Origin: Asticcacaulis tiandongensis
Lineage (GTDB): Bacteria; Pseudomonadota; Alphaproteobacteria; Caulobacterales; Caulobacteraceae
Length of the DNA stretch: 64,000 nt
Assembly: GCF_006475605.1 (NCBI RefSeq)
Contig: NZ_SSBC01000010.1
Location: 496,001-560,000, forward strand
Reading direction: 5' to 3'
Each line of letters starts with the position of its first letter. The stretch's first letter is position 1. The translations under genes were made by a program, and so were the position numbers. Below, piece by piece: positions 54,449 through 63,830 of this stretch. The notes beneath the pieces were generated by a model. That model worked only from the letters and a program-made list of their open reading frames with translations. It was not told where the DNA came from and did not search any database.

Positions 54449-54903
54449 TGCGCCCGCTCCCATTTGCCTTGTTCGCTTTGTTTCCAGTAAGCCAGATTAA
54501 GGCTTTGTGATTTCAGTTGCTTCCACTGTTGCCGTGCCCAGCCAAGATGAGACTCATCATGACCTTCAAACAGTATCAGACACCGTTTATAGCCTGACAG
54601 ATCAGGCAAATTCATGGCACTGACACACAGCAGAATATCCGCACCATTGGCCGCTTTTTCAGAACTGCCGATCAGGACAGGTTGCCGCTCGGCCTGATCT
54701 TCGGTCTCAAGTCCGTGGGCAATAAACGAGTCAGGTTTACAGGCCCAAAGATGTTGATCGAGATCGGATAACAGCCCCTCGCCTTCGCCCAGCACATAGG
54801 CTTTCAGGCCGCGTTCCAGCACCTTTTCCAAAAGGTCAGGCAAGGCGTCTTTCAACGCCGTGCGCTCGAGGTGATAGAACCAGACCTCAACGCCCTCGGT
54901 CAT
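54445..54903 (-). CDS. holC: DNA polymerase III chi subunit
   Basis: Links the clamp loader to SSB. The 152-aa protein opens VEVWFYHLERTALKDALPDLLEKVLERGLKAYV. It carries LDQHLWACKPDSFIAHGL and PVLIGSSEKAANGADILLCVS, which match the chi family closely. Both ends overlap neighbours by 4 bp (ATGA with pepA and with the I78 lipoprotein), so it is tightly coupled. The pepA-holC order is conserved across proteobacteria. Confidence 0.93.
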   Translation of the reverse strand: MTEGVEVWFYHLERTALKDALPDLLEKVLERGLKAYVLGEGEGLLSDLDQHLWACKPDSFIAHGLETEDQAERQPVLIGSSEKAANGADILLCVSAMNLPDLSGYKRCLILFEGHDESHLGWARQQWKQLKSQSLNLAYWKQSEQGKWERAQ

Positions 54904-56366
54904 GCCTCGTAATGATCCCTGATCAGCGCATTGAGCGTACGCACACCAAAACCGGTGCCGCCTTCGGGCACCGTCGGGATGCGTTGCTCATTCGTCCAGG
55001 CCGTAGGCGCGATATCCAGATGCACCCAGGGCACATTATTGACGAAGCGTTGCAGGAACAGGGCGGCGGTAATCGAACCTGCGGGACGGCCGCCAATATT
55101 GCGGATATCAGCGATTTTGGAATCGATTTGCTTTTCGTATTGCGTGGGCAAAGGCATACGCCAGAGGTTTTCATTTTCACCTTTGGCCGCTTCAATGAGT
55201 TTCTCAGATAGTTCGTCGTTGTTACTGAAAACACCGGCATAATCCATCCCAAGAGCAATGATCATCGCGCCGGTCAGGGTCGCCAGATCGATCATGAACT
55301 GAGGCTTGAAACGCTCCTGCGTGTACCACAGCGCGTCCGCCAGAACGAGGCGACCTTCGGCGTCGGTATTGATCACTTCGATAGTCGTACCGGACAAGGC
55401 CTTGACGACATCGCCCGGGCGCTGGGCATTACCATCAGGCATGTTCTCCACAAGACCGACAACGCCGACGGCATTGACCTTAGCCTTACGACCCGCCAGC
55501 GCCACAAGCGTGCCAACCACGGTCGCGGAACCGCCCATATCCCACTTCATGTCCTCCATGCCCTCAGCGGATTTGATGGAAATGCCGCCGGTATCGAAGG
55601 TTACCCCCTTGCCGACAAGAGCCACCGGTTGAGCATGAGGATCATCAGCGCCGTTCCATTGCATGACCACAAGCTTCGTCTCGCGTTCAGATCCCTGCCC
55701 CACACCAATAAGCGCATTAAAACCAAGAGATTTCAGTTCTTCTTCACCCAAAATCTCAACCTTCAGACCAAGATTTTCATAGCCCCTGATCAGATCAGCA
55801 TAGGCTTGGGGGTAAAGCACATTAGGCGGTTCGGACACCAGATTACGCGCCAGAATGACTCCGTCGGCGACGGCTTTGAGCGGCGCAAAGGCGGCTTCGG
55901 CAGCGGAAGGATTATCGGTAACGATCGTGACGGTTTTAAGCGCCGGTGCCTTGTCCTGCTTGGCGGGGCCGAAATATTTATCAAAACGGTACGAGGCCAA
56001 AGTCAGGGCATACCGCGCCGTGGCGGCCTGTGCCGCCGTGAAACCTGTCAGATCAAGGCTCAGGTGATCAAAGCCAGAGGTTTTAACCGCATGATAAAGG
56101 CTGCCCGCCAGTGATTCGAGGCGTAAGCCTTCAAGTGTCGTGAGGTTACCTCCGCCCGCGACAACTACTGCGGGGTGAGCTACGCCTTCAGGGGCCGGAA
56201 CCAGCTGATTTTTACCGGCAGTGCCCGTGAAATTATAAAGCTTCAGAGAGGCCTTCAGGGCGTCTTCCCCCAGCTTTTTTGCGGCCGGACTGAAGGTATC
56301 GGTTTCACCGGCAATGACCGCCAGAACTGAATTGGCGGCTGGCGCCTGCGCCCATTGAATAAGCAT
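54900..56366 (-). CDS. pepA: Cytosol leucyl aminopeptidase (M17)
   Basis: Hexameric two-metal aminopeptidase. I start at the ATG at 56366 (488 aa, MLIQWAQAPAANSV), with AGGAG 10 nt upstream, rather than at the frame from 56465. The metal and catalytic residues are in LVGKGVTFDTGGISIK, WDMGGSATVVG and the signature NTDAEGRLVLADAL. In E. coli PepA also binds DNA; I cannot judge that here. It heads the operon pepA-holC-I78 lipoprotein and is divergent from lptF across 241 bp, where I see no further feature. Confidence 0.95.
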   Translation of the reverse strand: MLIQWAQAPAANSVLAVIAGETDTFSPAAKKLGEDALKASLKLYNFTGTAGKNQLVPAPEGVAHPAVVVAGGGNLTTLEGLRLESLAGSLYHAVKTSGFDHLSLDLTGFTAAQAATARYALTLASYRFDKYFGPAKQDKAPALKTVTIVTDNPSAAEAAFAPLKAVADGVILARNLVSEPPNVLYPQAYADLIRGYENLGLKVEILGEEELKSLGFNALIGVGQGSERETKLVVMQWNGADDPHAQPVALVGKGVTFDTGGISIKSAEGMEDMKWDMGGSATVVGTLVALAGRKAKVNAVGVVGLVENMPDGNAQRPGDVVKALSGTTIEVINTDAEGRLVLADALWYTQERFKPQFMIDLATLTGAMIIALGMDYAGVFSNNDELSEKLIEAAKGENENLWRMPLPTQYEKQIDSKIADIRNIGGRPAGSITAALFLQRFVNNVPWVHLDIAPTAWTNEQRIPTVPEGGTGFGVRTLNALIRDHYEA

Positions 56367-56607
56367 GTTGTAACACTCCTGAAACGGTATAACCATTAAA
56401 GTCTGGGTGTGACCTACACCGATTTCAACCTTACTCACAATGGCGTACACAGCTTTATATGCCATGCGCGTTTTTAAGCCACATTCGGGTGATTAATTTA
56501 TGGCCTGTTTTGCAAATCACTTGATCTGATTACCGGATAGGGCCAGAACAGCCCTGAGCATCCTCATTTACTAAGCCAGCCCCTGATTTTAAGGCCCTCT
56601 TCCGTTT

Positions 56608-57768
56608 ATGCGCACGATTGAATGCTACATATCACGCCAGATGCGCTCGCCAATTATCGGGGCCATACTGGCCATGACACTGGTGGCGCTTCTGTCGCAA
56701 TCCCTGAGCCAGATCGAAGTGATCATCGAACGCGGCCAAAGCGTCATGACTTTTTTGAAGATCACCGTTTTCGCCTTGCCGCAACTGACGGGCCTGATCT
56801 TCCCCATCGCTATCTTTGTCGGCACGCTGATTGCGCTTAATCGCCTGCATAACGAGCAGGAGTTCGTCGCCTGTTATGCCAACGGCATGAGCCTGAAGCA
56901 GATATCGTCTCCCGTGGTGCGCTTTGGTGTCTATATCACCCTCATCAGCCTGCTCATGAGTCTGTTTTTACAGCCCGCAGCGTCGCGCGCCATGCGTGAG
57001 GAACTGTTCCGCGTAAAGACAGACCTGATCGCGGCGGCGGTACGTGAAGGTGACTTCTCGACCACGACCTCGGACATGACCATCTATGTGCAGCGCATTG
57101 AGCAAAACGGGCTTCTGAGACAAATCTATATCCGCACCCCCGGCCCAGCCGGGGCTGACCGTACCTATCTGGCACGCGAAGGTCGTCTGGTGAAGCCTGA
57201 AGGCGGCGGACAGATTCTGATATTGCGTGACGGCTCCACCCAGCAGGTGGCGGAAAATAGTGTCCTCAATCACCTGACTTTCGAAGAATATTCTTTTAAT
57301 GTGGCGCAATATTTTTCATCGGATGATTTCCTGCATTACAAGGATTCCGACCGCTGGATGCATGAACTTTTCTTCCCCAATACCGCTATGGAGTGGGAAC
57401 GCGGCTCATGGAAAAAGCTTATGGCAGAAGGTCATGCGCGCATAACCGGACCTCTGTATAATCTGGGCTTCAGCCTGCTGGCCGTCGTCGGCGTTCTGGG
57501 TGGACATTTCAGCCGCCACGGCTATGGGCGCCGGATCGCCATTGTCTCCGCCATTGCCGCAGGTACGCGTATATTCGGCTTTGCGGTTGAAGCCGCCTGT
57601 TCCGGTACGCCGGCCCTGAATATACTGCAATATGCGGTGCCGCTCGGCCTGATTTTCATGTGCATCCGTACTATCAACAAAAGTGACCGCACCATTGCCA
57701 CGACCCGCAAATCCCAGCTTGTCGGCCTGAGTGAAATTGGCGCCCCCAACGCGAAGGGAGCCGCCTGA
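56608..57768 (+). CDS. lptF: LPS export permease LptF
   Basis: Inner-membrane component of the LptB2FG transporter that extracts LPS. The 386-aa protein shows two N-terminal helices (GAILAMTLVALLSQSL, LTGLIFPIAIFVGTLIAL) and a third (VYITLISLLMSLFL). A periplasmic beta-jellyroll (about residues 130-260) precedes three C-terminal helices. LNRLHNEQEFVACYANGMS is the family coupling-helix signature. It overlaps the lptG start by one base (TGATG). Starts the envelope operon lptF-lptG-lptD-surA-pdxA-rsmA. Confidence 0.92.
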   Translation: MRTIECYISRQMRSPIIGAILAMTLVALLSQSLSQIEVIIERGQSVMTFLKITVFALPQLTGLIFPIAIFVGTLIALNRLHNEQEFVACYANGMSLKQISSPVVRFGVYITLISLLMSLFLQPAASRAMREELFRVKTDLIAAAVREGDFSTTTSDMTIYVQRIEQNGLLRQIYIRTPGPAGADRTYLAREGRLVKPEGGGQILILRDGSTQQVAENSVLNHLTFEEYSFNVAQYFSSDDFLHYKDSDRWMHELFFPNTAMEWERGSWKKLMAEGHARITGPLYNLGFSLLAVVGVLGGHFSRHGYGRRIAIVSAIAAGTRIFGFAVEAACSGTPALNILQYAVPLGLIFMCIRTINKSDRTIATTRKSQLVGLSEIGAPNAKGAA

Positions 57769-58901
57769 TGTCATTTGGTGCCATACTGGAGCGTATCAAT
57801 CCCTGGCGCAACCGCCGCCTTGAGACCTATATTCTCAGGCAGTGCCTGATCACAATCGGCGGAACTCTGGCGATCATAACCAGCGTTATATTTCTGATCG
57901 ACTATGTTGAGGTTTCCAAAAATCTTGGCCAGCGGGCGGATCTGACCAGCATTCACGTTATCGGTCTTTTGTTCCTTAAATCGCCGAACGTCATTCTGGT
58001 GCTTTTGCCGTTTGTCTTTCTGTTTGGCACCCTGGGGGCCTTTGTATCCCTTAACCGGCGCAGTGAGCTTGTGGCCATGCGTGCGGCAGGCGTATCGGCC
58101 TGGCGTTTTGTACTGCCCGCTGCCGGAATGGCGTTTTTGATCGGCGTCCTGACCATTACGATCTTTAATCCGATCGCCTCTTCACTGGGTGAGCGGTACG
58201 ACCAGATACAGAACACCATTGAAGGCAAGGATATTGTCGCCAATGGCGAAGGCGGAATCATTTATCTGAGGCAAGGTGAGGATAATAAGCAGACGGTTAT
58301 CCGCGCCATGGTCGGTCAGACAGGCAATCAGCTGACCAATGCCACCTTCTGGACCTATGTGCTGGACGATAAGGGTACGCCGCAATTCGAAAGCCGTATT
58401 GACGCCGGTGAAGCCATACTGAAGCCCGGTACCTGGCAGCTTAAAAATGCCCGTGAGGCCTTTGTCGGTGAGCCCGTGCGGGAATATGCCGCCCTGTCTA
58501 TTGAGTCGACGCTTAACCCGCGTAATGCGTTCCATAAACGCGCCTCACCGCAATCGACACCGTTCTGGAAACTGCCCCTGCTCATCCGTCAGATCGAAAA
58601 CTCCGGTTTCACGGCGGCACCCTATATTCTCAGACTGCACCAGCTTCTGGCGACACCGGTCATGTTTGCCGCCATGGCCGCCCTTGGGGCCGTATTTTCC
58701 CTCAGGCTTATGCGTCTGGGGGGCATGGCGCGGCTGGCGGTTTCAGGGGTTGGGCTTGGCTTTGCCGTCTTTTTCGTGAACCAGCTTTGCGGGGCCATGG
58801 GTAAGGCCGAGGTCATTCCTATTTTTCTGGCCGGATGGGCAACGCCGGTGCTGGCGCTTTTGTCGGCCATGACCTTGCTTGTTTATACGGAAGACGGTTA
58901 A
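57768..58901 (+). CDS. lptG: LPS export permease LptG
   Basis: Partner of LptF. The 377-aa protein has the same plan. N-terminal helices include ISTI-type TIGGTLAIITSVIFLIDYVE and VILVLLPFVFLFGTLGAF. The coupling helix reads LNRRSELVAMRAAGVSAWRFVLP. A periplasmic domain follows, then C-terminal helices with LHQLLATPVMFAAMAALGAVFSLR. Length and motif order are usual. The ABC subunit lptB is not in the window. Confidence 0.92.
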   Translation: MSFGAILERINPWRNRRLETYILRQCLITIGGTLAIITSVIFLIDYVEVSKNLGQRADLTSIHVIGLLFLKSPNVILVLLPFVFLFGTLGAFVSLNRRSELVAMRAAGVSAWRFVLPAAGMAFLIGVLTITIFNPIASSLGERYDQIQNTIEGKDIVANGEGGIIYLRQGEDNKQTVIRAMVGQTGNQLTNATFWTYVLDDKGTPQFESRIDAGEAILKPGTWQLKNAREAFVGEPVREYAALSIESTLNPRNAFHKRASPQSTPFWKLPLLIRQIENSGFTAAPYILRLHQLLATPVMFAAMAALGAVFSLRLMRLGGMARLAVSGVGLGFAVFFVNQLCGAMGKAEVIPIFLAGWATPVLALLSAMTLLVYTEDG

Positions 58902-58927
58902 AAGGCACGGACGGCTCAGGAAACACA

Positions 58928-61468
58928 ATGACAAGACCCTGTCTTACCCTCAGAACGACGCTTAAATTCGGTGTAGCCGTCGCGACGCTTATTTCAGCAG
59001 CCAGCTTGACTGTGCCTGCCTGGGCGCAGGACGCTGTCGATCCGATCGTCACAGATCAGGTCGCGTTCGAAGATGCCCCGATTGTCACCCGTGCCACCCC
59101 GTTTCAGGATGCCGCAGACGCCAAGGCCCGGGCGGAGCTGGCCAATTCGCAAAAAGGCGATGATGGCCTTAAGGATGACGGCGCTTTTATTTCTGCCAAT
59201 GAAGTCACAGCTGAGGAAAAAAACCTTATCGTCGCCCGCGGTCAGGTTGAGATGCGTTATGACGGCCGCCTGATACGCGCTGATGAAGTGCGCTATAATC
59301 AGCAAACCGGCCATATTGTTGCCAGCGGTAATACCCAGACCATAAATCCGGACGGCTCGATACAATATGCCGACCGTCTGGAGTTCATTGACAGCGAGCA
59401 GACCGGCTCAGGCGATCGTGTAGCTTCCATCAGCGAAGACAACAGCAAGCTATTCGCCAACAAGGTTGAACGGATTGACGATAACACCAGCCAACTGAGT
59501 GAAGTTATTTTCACACCGTGTGAGTTGTGCGTCAAGGACGACAAGACGCAGGAACCCACCTGGTCCATTCAGGCGGCTAAGATCGTTCAGGATAAGAACC
59601 GGCGCATGGTCTATTACCGCCACGCCGTCTTTAAGGCTAAGGGCGTGCCGGTACTTTATACGCCGATCTTATGGCATGCTGACCCGAGCATGAATCGCGC
59701 TTCTGGCTTCCTGATGCCGAAGTACAGCAATTCAAAGCGGCGTGGCCTGTCTCTGGAGTTGCCTTATCTGTGGGCGGTATCACCCTATACGGACATCATC
59801 ATCAGTCCACAGCTTAATCAGAAGATCAATCCGCTTCTGAATATGGAAGTAAACCGGAAATTCTATTCCGGCGAACTAAACACGCGGTTCGGCTTTACGA
59901 ATGAAGCCTATTTCACCAATCGCGGTGACCGGTTCGGGGAAAAAGACAATCGTGGCTATGTGCTGGCCGATGGGGAATTTAAGATCAATCCGGACTGGCG
60001 CTGGAATTTTACGGCGCAGCACGTGTTTGATAGAACGGATGACTCCGATGCTTATCCGAACCGCACCTATGCCAATTTCTTTGAGCGCTACAAAGTAAGC
60101 GACGGCTTCCCGAGAACCGGTGAGTTCCGCGCCAGTTCGCGACAACTGATCAATCAGGCGAATCTCATCCGTCAAAGCGATAACGCCTATGCGTCACTAT
60201 CGATGATGACGTTTCAAAACCTGAGGATAGGCACACGTTCGCTCATTGCCGGTACAGATGAATACCGAATGATAGCGCCACAATCGAACACCATGCCTGC
60301 TATCGCGCCTATGGTTGAGGCCCATTGGTCACCCGACATGCGCGTATTAGGCGGCAGAACCAGCTTTATGCTTAATGGTGTGGCCATAAAACGCTATGTA
60401 AGACCAATTGCTGACATCGGTCAGGGCGCTACAGGCTCGGTGGACTCTTCGCGCTTAAGCGTCGGCGGTAACTGGCGGCGGGATATCATCACGCCGGTTG
60501 GTCTTAAGGTCGCGCCTTTTATCGATGTCCGTCATGACGAATATAATATCTCAGAATATGACAATAGCGGTCAGGATTACCGTGTTTCCCGCACTCTGAG
60601 CACGGCGGGGATTGATCTGAGCTACCCTTTAATACGTAAATTCAATAGCTTCACAGCCATTATTGAACCCATGGCACAGGTGGCCATATCGCCGGATTCA
60701 CAAGTTGAACCCTATCTGACCAACGAAGACAGTCAGGTGTTTGAATTTGATGCGTCGACTCTGTTTAGGGCCAACAAATCCCCGGGCTTTGACCTCTATG
60801 AAGACGGTCAGCGCTTGAGCCTCGGGCTTAAGACCCAACTGAAATTCAATTCCGGATATAATATCAGCACCCTGATTGGCCGCACCTATCGCGCCGAAGT
60901 CGAACCGGTTTATTTGCAAACATATATCCCCAGCGGCAGCACAACCGTATATGAATATGATCCCTCCGGTCTGGCGGGCACAAAATCCGACTGGATCGTA
61001 CAGGCTGAAGTCAGTACACCCATTGGCCTGAGAGGCTACAGCCGCTATCGTCTCGACAGCGATAATGGCAAGGTTAGGCGTGGCGAAACCGGTTTGAGCT
61101 ATAGCCGTAAGGAAAGCCGTGCCACCTTACGCTACATCGTCGACAATACCCAACCGGGCCTGGTGGGCGGGCAATTTGTTGACGACAATACCCGTTATGA
61201 AAAAGTTCAGTTGAGCGGCCAGCACTTCTTCACCCGCAACTGGGGGGTCTCCGGCCGCCTGAACAGAGATATAAACAATCAGAACTGGACACGATCTGAA
61301 GTCGCCCTGATCTATCGGGATGATTGCACACGCCTCGAACTGGTGTATGAGCGTGATGAAACCCTTGTCGGTGGCGGGCAGAACACCCGCTCGTCATCCT
61401 CATTATCTGTCCGCATCAGTCTTGCCACATTGACGACATCAGATTCTGATTTTACTGATTTCCGTTAA
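58928..61468 (+). CDS. lptD: LPS assembly outer-membrane protein LptD
   Basis: Inserts LPS into the outer leaflet as the LptD/LptE translocon. I start at the ATG at 58928 (846 aa) with AGGAAAC upstream. A signal peptide ends PAWAQ. The N-terminal OstA/jellyroll begins about FISANEVTAEEKNLIVARGQVEMRY. The barrel starts near FTPCELCVKDD and holds two Cys of the conserved disulfide region; DDCTRLELVYERDE near the end carries another. Barrel strands such as RASGFLMPKYSNSKRRGLSLELPY are typical. surA, which encodes its chaperone, is next. Confidence 0.93.
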   Translation: MTRPCLTLRTTLKFGVAVATLISAASLTVPAWAQDAVDPIVTDQVAFEDAPIVTRATPFQDAADAKARAELANSQKGDDGLKDDGAFISANEVTAEEKNLIVARGQVEMRYDGRLIRADEVRYNQQTGHIVASGNTQTINPDGSIQYADRLEFIDSEQTGSGDRVASISEDNSKLFANKVERIDDNTSQLSEVIFTPCELCVKDDKTQEPTWSIQAAKIVQDKNRRMVYYRHAVFKAKGVPVLYTPILWHADPSMNRASGFLMPKYSNSKRRGLSLELPYLWAVSPYTDIIISPQLNQKINPLLNMEVNRKFYSGELNTRFGFTNEAYFTNRGDRFGEKDNRGYVLADGEFKINPDWRWNFTAQHVFDRTDDSDAYPNRTYANFFERYKVSDGFPRTGEFRASSRQLINQANLIRQSDNAYASLSMMTFQNLRIGTRSLIAGTDEYRMIAPQSNTMPAIAPMVEAHWSPDMRVLGGRTSFMLNGVAIKRYVRPIADIGQGATGSVDSSRLSVGGNWRRDIITPVGLKVAPFIDVRHDEYNISEYDNSGQDYRVSRTLSTAGIDLSYPLIRKFNSFTAIIEPMAQVAISPDSQVEPYLTNEDSQVFEFDASTLFRANKSPGFDLYEDGQRLSLGLKTQLKFNSGYNISTLIGRTYRAEVEPVYLQTYIPSGSTTVYEYDPSGLAGTKSDWIVQAEVSTPIGLRGYSRYRLDSDNGKVRRGETGLSYSRKESRATLRYIVDNTQPGLVGGQFVDDNTRYEKVQLSGQHFFTRNWGVSGRLNRDINNQNWTRSEVALIYRDDCTRLELVYERDETLVGGGQNTRSSSSLSVRISLATLTTSDSDFTDFR

Positions 61469-61514
61469 GCATCTCCGCCATACATTCCTTCGCCAAGGCC
61501 TTGCCGTACTTCTC

Positions 61515-62831
61515 ATGATGATAAAAACCATAAAAAATATCGCACCGTCATCTTACCGTAAGGCTGGCCTGCGTGCAGGTGTGGCGGCGCTTTTGTTGTC
61601 ATGCAGTTTCGGCATCCCTGCGGCCACGGCCCAGCAAAGCCCTGTCGCCACGCAACCGGTTATTGGTGAAGGTATTATCGCCACGGTCAATGACCGCCTG
61701 ATCTCGTCCTATGACCTGCGCCAGCGCATGCTGCTTTTGATTGTCACCTCCGGCGTACAGGTCACGCAACAGAACTATCAATCCTTTCAGCAGCAGGCCC
61801 TGCGCAACCTGATTGATGAGCGTCTTGAGCTTCAGGAAATGGAGCGCTGGGAACTTGAGGTTACCGACGCTGAAATCGACGAGGAAATTGCCCGTATGGC
61901 GGCCCAGAGTGGCCTGACCAGTGCGCAACTGCTTGAAGAACTGCAACGCGTTGGCGTTGAGCCACAGACCCTGCGTAGCCAGATCAAGGCCGAGGTGGGC
62001 TGGAACTATCTGGTCAATGGCCGATTCCGTTCCAAGGCCCGCGTCAGTAAGGAACAGGTTGACCTGTTCATGGCGCGTCTGACCGAAGAAAGCCAGAAAC
62101 CACAGTATCTGGTGGCTGAAATCTATCTCGATCCGACATTGCTGGATGGCGGTATGGCCGAAGCCGAAGCCGGTGCCGCGCAACTGTTCGACCAAATCGT
62201 TCAGGGGGCCGCGCCCTTCATGTCCGTGGCGCGTCAGTTTTCACATGCCCCTTCAGCCGCGGAAGGCGGCGATGCGGGCTGGCTTGTGTCCGGTACGATC
62301 GACCCACGCATTGAAACTACCCTACAGAACATGACACCGGGCCAGTTGACCCGCCCGATCGTGACCGAAGACGGTGTTTACATCTATTATCTGCGTGAAA
62401 AATCCGAAGGTAATGCCGACACCAAGGTGCGCCTGAGACAGGCCGCCATCACCCTGCCCGCTGACGCGGACGCCAGCGCGGTACAGGCGGCGCAGCGCGC
62501 GCTTACGGCTTATAAGCAACGCAATACATCCTGCGACAAGCTTGAAAACTCAGGTCAGATTCGCATCAGCGATCTGGGTGAGACTCCTTTGAGTGATCTG
62601 CGTGACGATTATGCCGAAACCTTGCGCCCCCTGCGTGCGGGTCAGGTGACGGAGCCGATGCGTAACGACCTGAATATGAACGTCCTTTATGTCTGCGACA
62701 AGACACTGGCCGGTGACAATGCCCCGACCCGTGCGCAGATTGAAGACAAGCTGATGGCCGATAAGGTGGCCATGCTGGGCCGTCGCTATCTGCGTGATAT
62801 CCGTGCCGGTGCCACCATCGAAGTGCGATAG
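61515..62831 (+). CDS. surA: Periplasmic chaperone/peptidyl-prolyl isomerase SurA
   Basis: Helps fold outer-membrane barrels, including LptD. The 438-aa protein has a signal peptide ending ATAQQ. A SurA_N domain starts EGIIATVNDRLISSYDLRQRMLL and runs through RNLIDERLELQEMERWE. A parvulin domain (YLVAEIYLDPTLLDGG to DGVYIYYLREKSE, with GGDAGWLVSGTIDPRIETTL) follows, then a second, less conserved parvulin-like domain with two Cys (NTSCDKLENSG and VLYVCDK). The lptD-surA-pdxA-rsmA order is widely conserved. The pdxA start follows the stop without any gap. Confidence 0.9.
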   Translation: MMIKTIKNIAPSSYRKAGLRAGVAALLLSCSFGIPAATAQQSPVATQPVIGEGIIATVNDRLISSYDLRQRMLLLIVTSGVQVTQQNYQSFQQQALRNLIDERLELQEMERWELEVTDAEIDEEIARMAAQSGLTSAQLLEELQRVGVEPQTLRSQIKAEVGWNYLVNGRFRSKARVSKEQVDLFMARLTEESQKPQYLVAEIYLDPTLLDGGMAEAEAGAAQLFDQIVQGAAPFMSVARQFSHAPSAAEGGDAGWLVSGTIDPRIETTLQNMTPGQLTRPIVTEDGVYIYYLREKSEGNADTKVRLRQAAITLPADADASAVQAAQRALTAYKQRNTSCDKLENSGQIRISDLGETPLSDLRDDYAETLRPLRAGQVTEPMRNDLNMNVLYVCDKTLAGDNAPTRAQIEDKLMADKVAMLGRRYLRDIRAGATIEVR

Positions 62832-63830
62832 ATGCCTCATGCCCCTCTGGTCATCAGTCTCGGTGATCCCTGCGGTACAGGCCCGGAACTGATTGCCGAG
62901 GCCCACAGGCGCTTGCGCCACAGGCCTGAACTGGCGTTTGCCGTCATTGGTGATGCACAGACGCTTGCCAATGCGGGCACGGACATTTCGTTAATCTCCA
63001 CGCCTGATCATGCAGTGGCGTGCTTTTCCAACCGTCTGCCGGTGCTGGATTATCCCTTGTCGCAACCGGCAATAACCGGCCAGCCGGATCAGATCCATGC
63101 CCCGTTTATCACCAACTGGATCAGGACAGGCGTTGATTTCTGCCTCTCTGGTGCAGCACGCGCCCTTGTGACCGCCCCCATTGCCAAATCAGTCCTATAC
63201 GGCGCAGGCTTCAACTTTCCGGGCCATACTGAATATCTAGGCGACCTGACGAAAACTGTCACCTATGCCGGCACGCGCGGGCCGGTCATGATGCTGGCGG
63301 CCAAAGATTTGCGGGTGGTACTGGCCACCATCCATATTTCCCTGTCTGAGGTGACGACGCACCTGTCGGCAGAGGGTCTCTATAGTCTGGCGCGCATCAC
63401 GCATGAAGCATTAAAGCGTGATTTTGGCATTGCCCGTCCGCGTCTGGTTATGGCCGGTTTAAATCCGCATGCAGGTGAAGATGGCAACATCGGTCGAGAA
63501 GAAATCGATCTTTTGACGCCCTTAATAACTCAGTTGCAAAACGAAAGCATTGACATCAGGGGGCCATTTCCGGCCGATACCTTATTTCACGAAGAGGCAC
63601 GTCAGACCTATGATGCCGTTCTGTGCCTCTATCATGATCAGGGACTTATTCCGCTGAAAACGCTGGATTTTTGGGGCGGCGTCAATATCACGCTGGGCTT
63701 GCCCATCGTCCGCACCTCACCCGATCATGGCACAGGGTTTAGCATCGCCGGCAAAGGCATAGCCCGCCCCGACAGCCTGATTGCGGCCATAGAAGCCGCG
63801 CACCACATAAGCCTGAACCGAGTATCATGA
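62832..63830 (+). CDS. pdxA: 4-hydroxythreonine-4-phosphate dehydrogenase
   Basis: NAD-dependent step of pyridoxal phosphate synthesis. The 332-aa protein has metal ligands by alignment with E. coli at His168 (ATIHISL), His213 ([10 protein letters not shown]) and His268 (LYHDQGLIP). It begins [18 protein letters not shown] and has GHTEYLGDL at residues 131-139. The start codon abuts the surA stop and its own stop overlaps the rsmA start (ATGA), so translation is coupled on both sides. Confidence 0.95.
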   Translation: MPHAPLVISLGDPCGTGPELIAEAHRRLRHRPELAFAVIGDAQTLANAGTDISLISTPDHAVACFSNRLPVLDYPLSQPAITGQPDQIHAPFITNWIRTGVDFCLSGAARALVTAPIAKSVLYGAGFNFPGHTEYLGDLTKTVTYAGTRGPVMMLAAKDLRVVLATIHISLSEVTTHLSAEGLYSLARITHEALKRDFGIARPRLVMAGLNPHAGEDGNIGREEIDLLTPLITQLQNESIDIRGPFPADTLFHEEARQTYDAVLCLYHDQGLIPLKTLDFWGGVNITLGLPIVRTSPDHGTGFSIAGKGIARPDSLIAAIEAAHHISLNRVS

